Shown in pieces: positions 63,297 through 64,000 of a stretch of DNA of 64,000 nt. This DNA comes from Bacteroidia bacterium (GTDB lineage Bacteria; Bacteroidota; Bacteroidia; NS11-12g; UBA9320), in contig JADLGN010000055.1 in assembly GCA_020849295.1 (NCBI GenBank), forward strand, positions 1-64,000, in the 5' to 3' direction. Position 1 is the stretch's first letter. Each line of letters starts with the position of its first letter. Below the pieces are notes generated by a model, which had not been told where the DNA came from, searched no databases, and worked only from the letters and a program-made list of their open reading frames with translations. The translations under genes and the position numbers were made by a program.

Positions 63297-64000
63297 TCAT
63301 TCATCAATTTTTACAATTCTTTTGAAGTGAATTATTTTATTTGAATCTGTTATTTTTAAAATATATGTCTCAGAACATTCTGTATCAAAATTTATTTTAT
63401 TTGTATTCTTAATATTCATAACTTTTTTACCATATATATCCAATATTTCAACTTCTTTAATTTTTATATTACCTTTTATTTCAAATTCGGTTTTAAATGG
63501 ATTGGGAAATACAGTTAATTCATCTTTTTTACTTTTAAAATCAGCTATTGCAAGTTTTATATTTATTAATGAATCTGCTTTATTTACATCTGGTATTCCA
63601 TACCCCATACTATCGTTGTAATTAGAATACAGATGGCAGCTTTTTCTCACTGCATCAAGAATTATTTGATTTGGCACTGTAGGAAATTTTTGTTTTAAGC
63701 AAGCTATCATTCCTGCAATCAAAGGTCCCGAAAACGATGTTCCGCTTCCTTTTCTTATTATATTATTTGTACCAATTATGGTTACATTACTACCCATAGC
63801 CATCACATCTGGCTTAACTCTTCCGTCAGCACTTGGTCCAAAAGATGAAAAACCTGATTTTTTCATATTTTCATCTACCGAGCCCACACATAGTACATCT
63901 TTTCCATCACAGGGAGCAATTATATGCTTCCATGATTTTTCTCCTTCATTGCCAGCACTGTTTGTAATAAATATTCCACGTTTGTAAGCCATTTGAGCAG
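63297..64000 (-). CDS. Subtilisin-like serine protease (S8) with T9SS type A domain, 5' truncated
   Basis: The frame is open to the window end, so the track start (ATG 63992) is internal. Visible are the oxyanion Asn in TNSAGNEG and the catalytic Ser in GTSFSGPLIAG; the Asp and His regions lie outside the window. The C-terminal type A sorting domain starts near LTVFPNPFKTEFEIKG and ends HFKRIVKIDE. It is an exported protease. Its substrate is unknown. Confidence 0.9.
   Translation of the reverse strand, partial: AQMAYKRGIFITNSAGNEGEKSWKHIIAPCDGKDVLCVGSVDENMKKSGFSSFGPSADGRVKPDVMAMGSNVTIIGTNNIIRKGSGTSFSGPLIAGMIACLKQKFPTVPNQIILDAVRKSCHLYSNYNDSMGYGIPDVNKADSLINIKLAIADFKSKKDELTVFPNPFKTEFEIKGNIKIKEVEILDIYGKKVMNIKNTNKINFDTECSETYILKITDSNKIIHFKRIVKIDE

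Overview
The window comes from an AT-rich genome of the phylum Bacteroidota. The support is convergent: several secreted proteins end in type IX secretion (T9SS) sorting domains of type A (YPNP...) or type B (gliding-motility-associated, TPNxDGxND), there is a PorP/SprF-family protein, LpxC is fused to FabZ, the RNA polymerase omega subunit is of the Rpb6-like Bacteroidota form next to coaBC and a DUF4835/PorD-like gene, and most promoters I can see carry the Bacteroidota -7 box TAnnTTTG. I cannot assign an order or genus. I found no rRNA, tRNA, CRISPR array, IS element, prophage or origin. Apart from the large secreted proteins this looks like ordinary chromosomal backbone.

Layout. 1-8.7 kb: the end of a PKD/T9SS protein, a large sortilin-like propeller protein, a helix-hairpin-helix membrane protein, a DUF2147 protein, an ABC exporter and an unknown lipoprotein. 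8.7-12 kb: bamD-rpoZ-coaBC-DUF4835 (outer-membrane assembly and a T9SS-linked gene). 12-18.7 kb: lipid A/LPS cluster lpxD-lpxC/fabZ-lpxA followed by a small ABC ATPase, an LptF/LptG-type permease and a glycosyltransferase. 18.8-24 kb: ffh, a UvrD/PcrA helicase, rfbC and an MscS channel. 24-30.7 kb: a 1623-residue beta-helix/PKD T9SS protein, a GH16 hydrolase and a membrane J-domain protein. 30.7-37 kb (minus): a barrel-like lipoprotein, a small unknown protein with a UvrD-tail-like N-terminus, Uup-type ABC-F, and a PKD-array protein. 37.3-42.2 kb: a type B adhesin-like protein followed directly by a PorP/SprF-SPOR fusion. 42.3-45.6 kb: a cystathionine synthase/lyase, PrsW-like protease, TIGR02757 protein and KdsB. 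45.6-50.5 kb (minus): polyprenyl-phosphate sugar transferase, Fsa-type aldolase, methyltransferase, PolB-like exonuclease, TPM-TPM-LemA. 50.6-54.1 kb: hisS, RluA-type pseudouridine synthase, an O-methyltransferase-like protein and DedA. 54.3-59.2 kb (minus): a giant PKD/Ig/Fn3 type B protein. 59.5-64 kb: a TPR lipoprotein, a three-gene unit of one outer-membrane-like protein and two tandem Cys-rich thioredoxin-like secreted proteins, a DUF1801 protein and a truncated subtilase.

How it fits together. Much of the window is about the cell envelope: LPS synthesis and export (lpx, LptFG, kdsB, rfbC, glycosyltransferases), outer-membrane assembly (BamD) and T9SS cargo. Two units are the best candidates for under-described biology: the type B adhesin + PorP/SprF-SPOR pair (37.3-42.2 kb) and the Cys-rich thioredoxin-like pair with its outer-membrane partner (60.2-62.7 kb). 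Many start codons lie only 3-30 nt downstream of a TAnnTTTG box, which implies very short leaders. In four cases the TTG start in the ORF track overlaps the box itself and is probably wrong. Several starts have therefore been moved.
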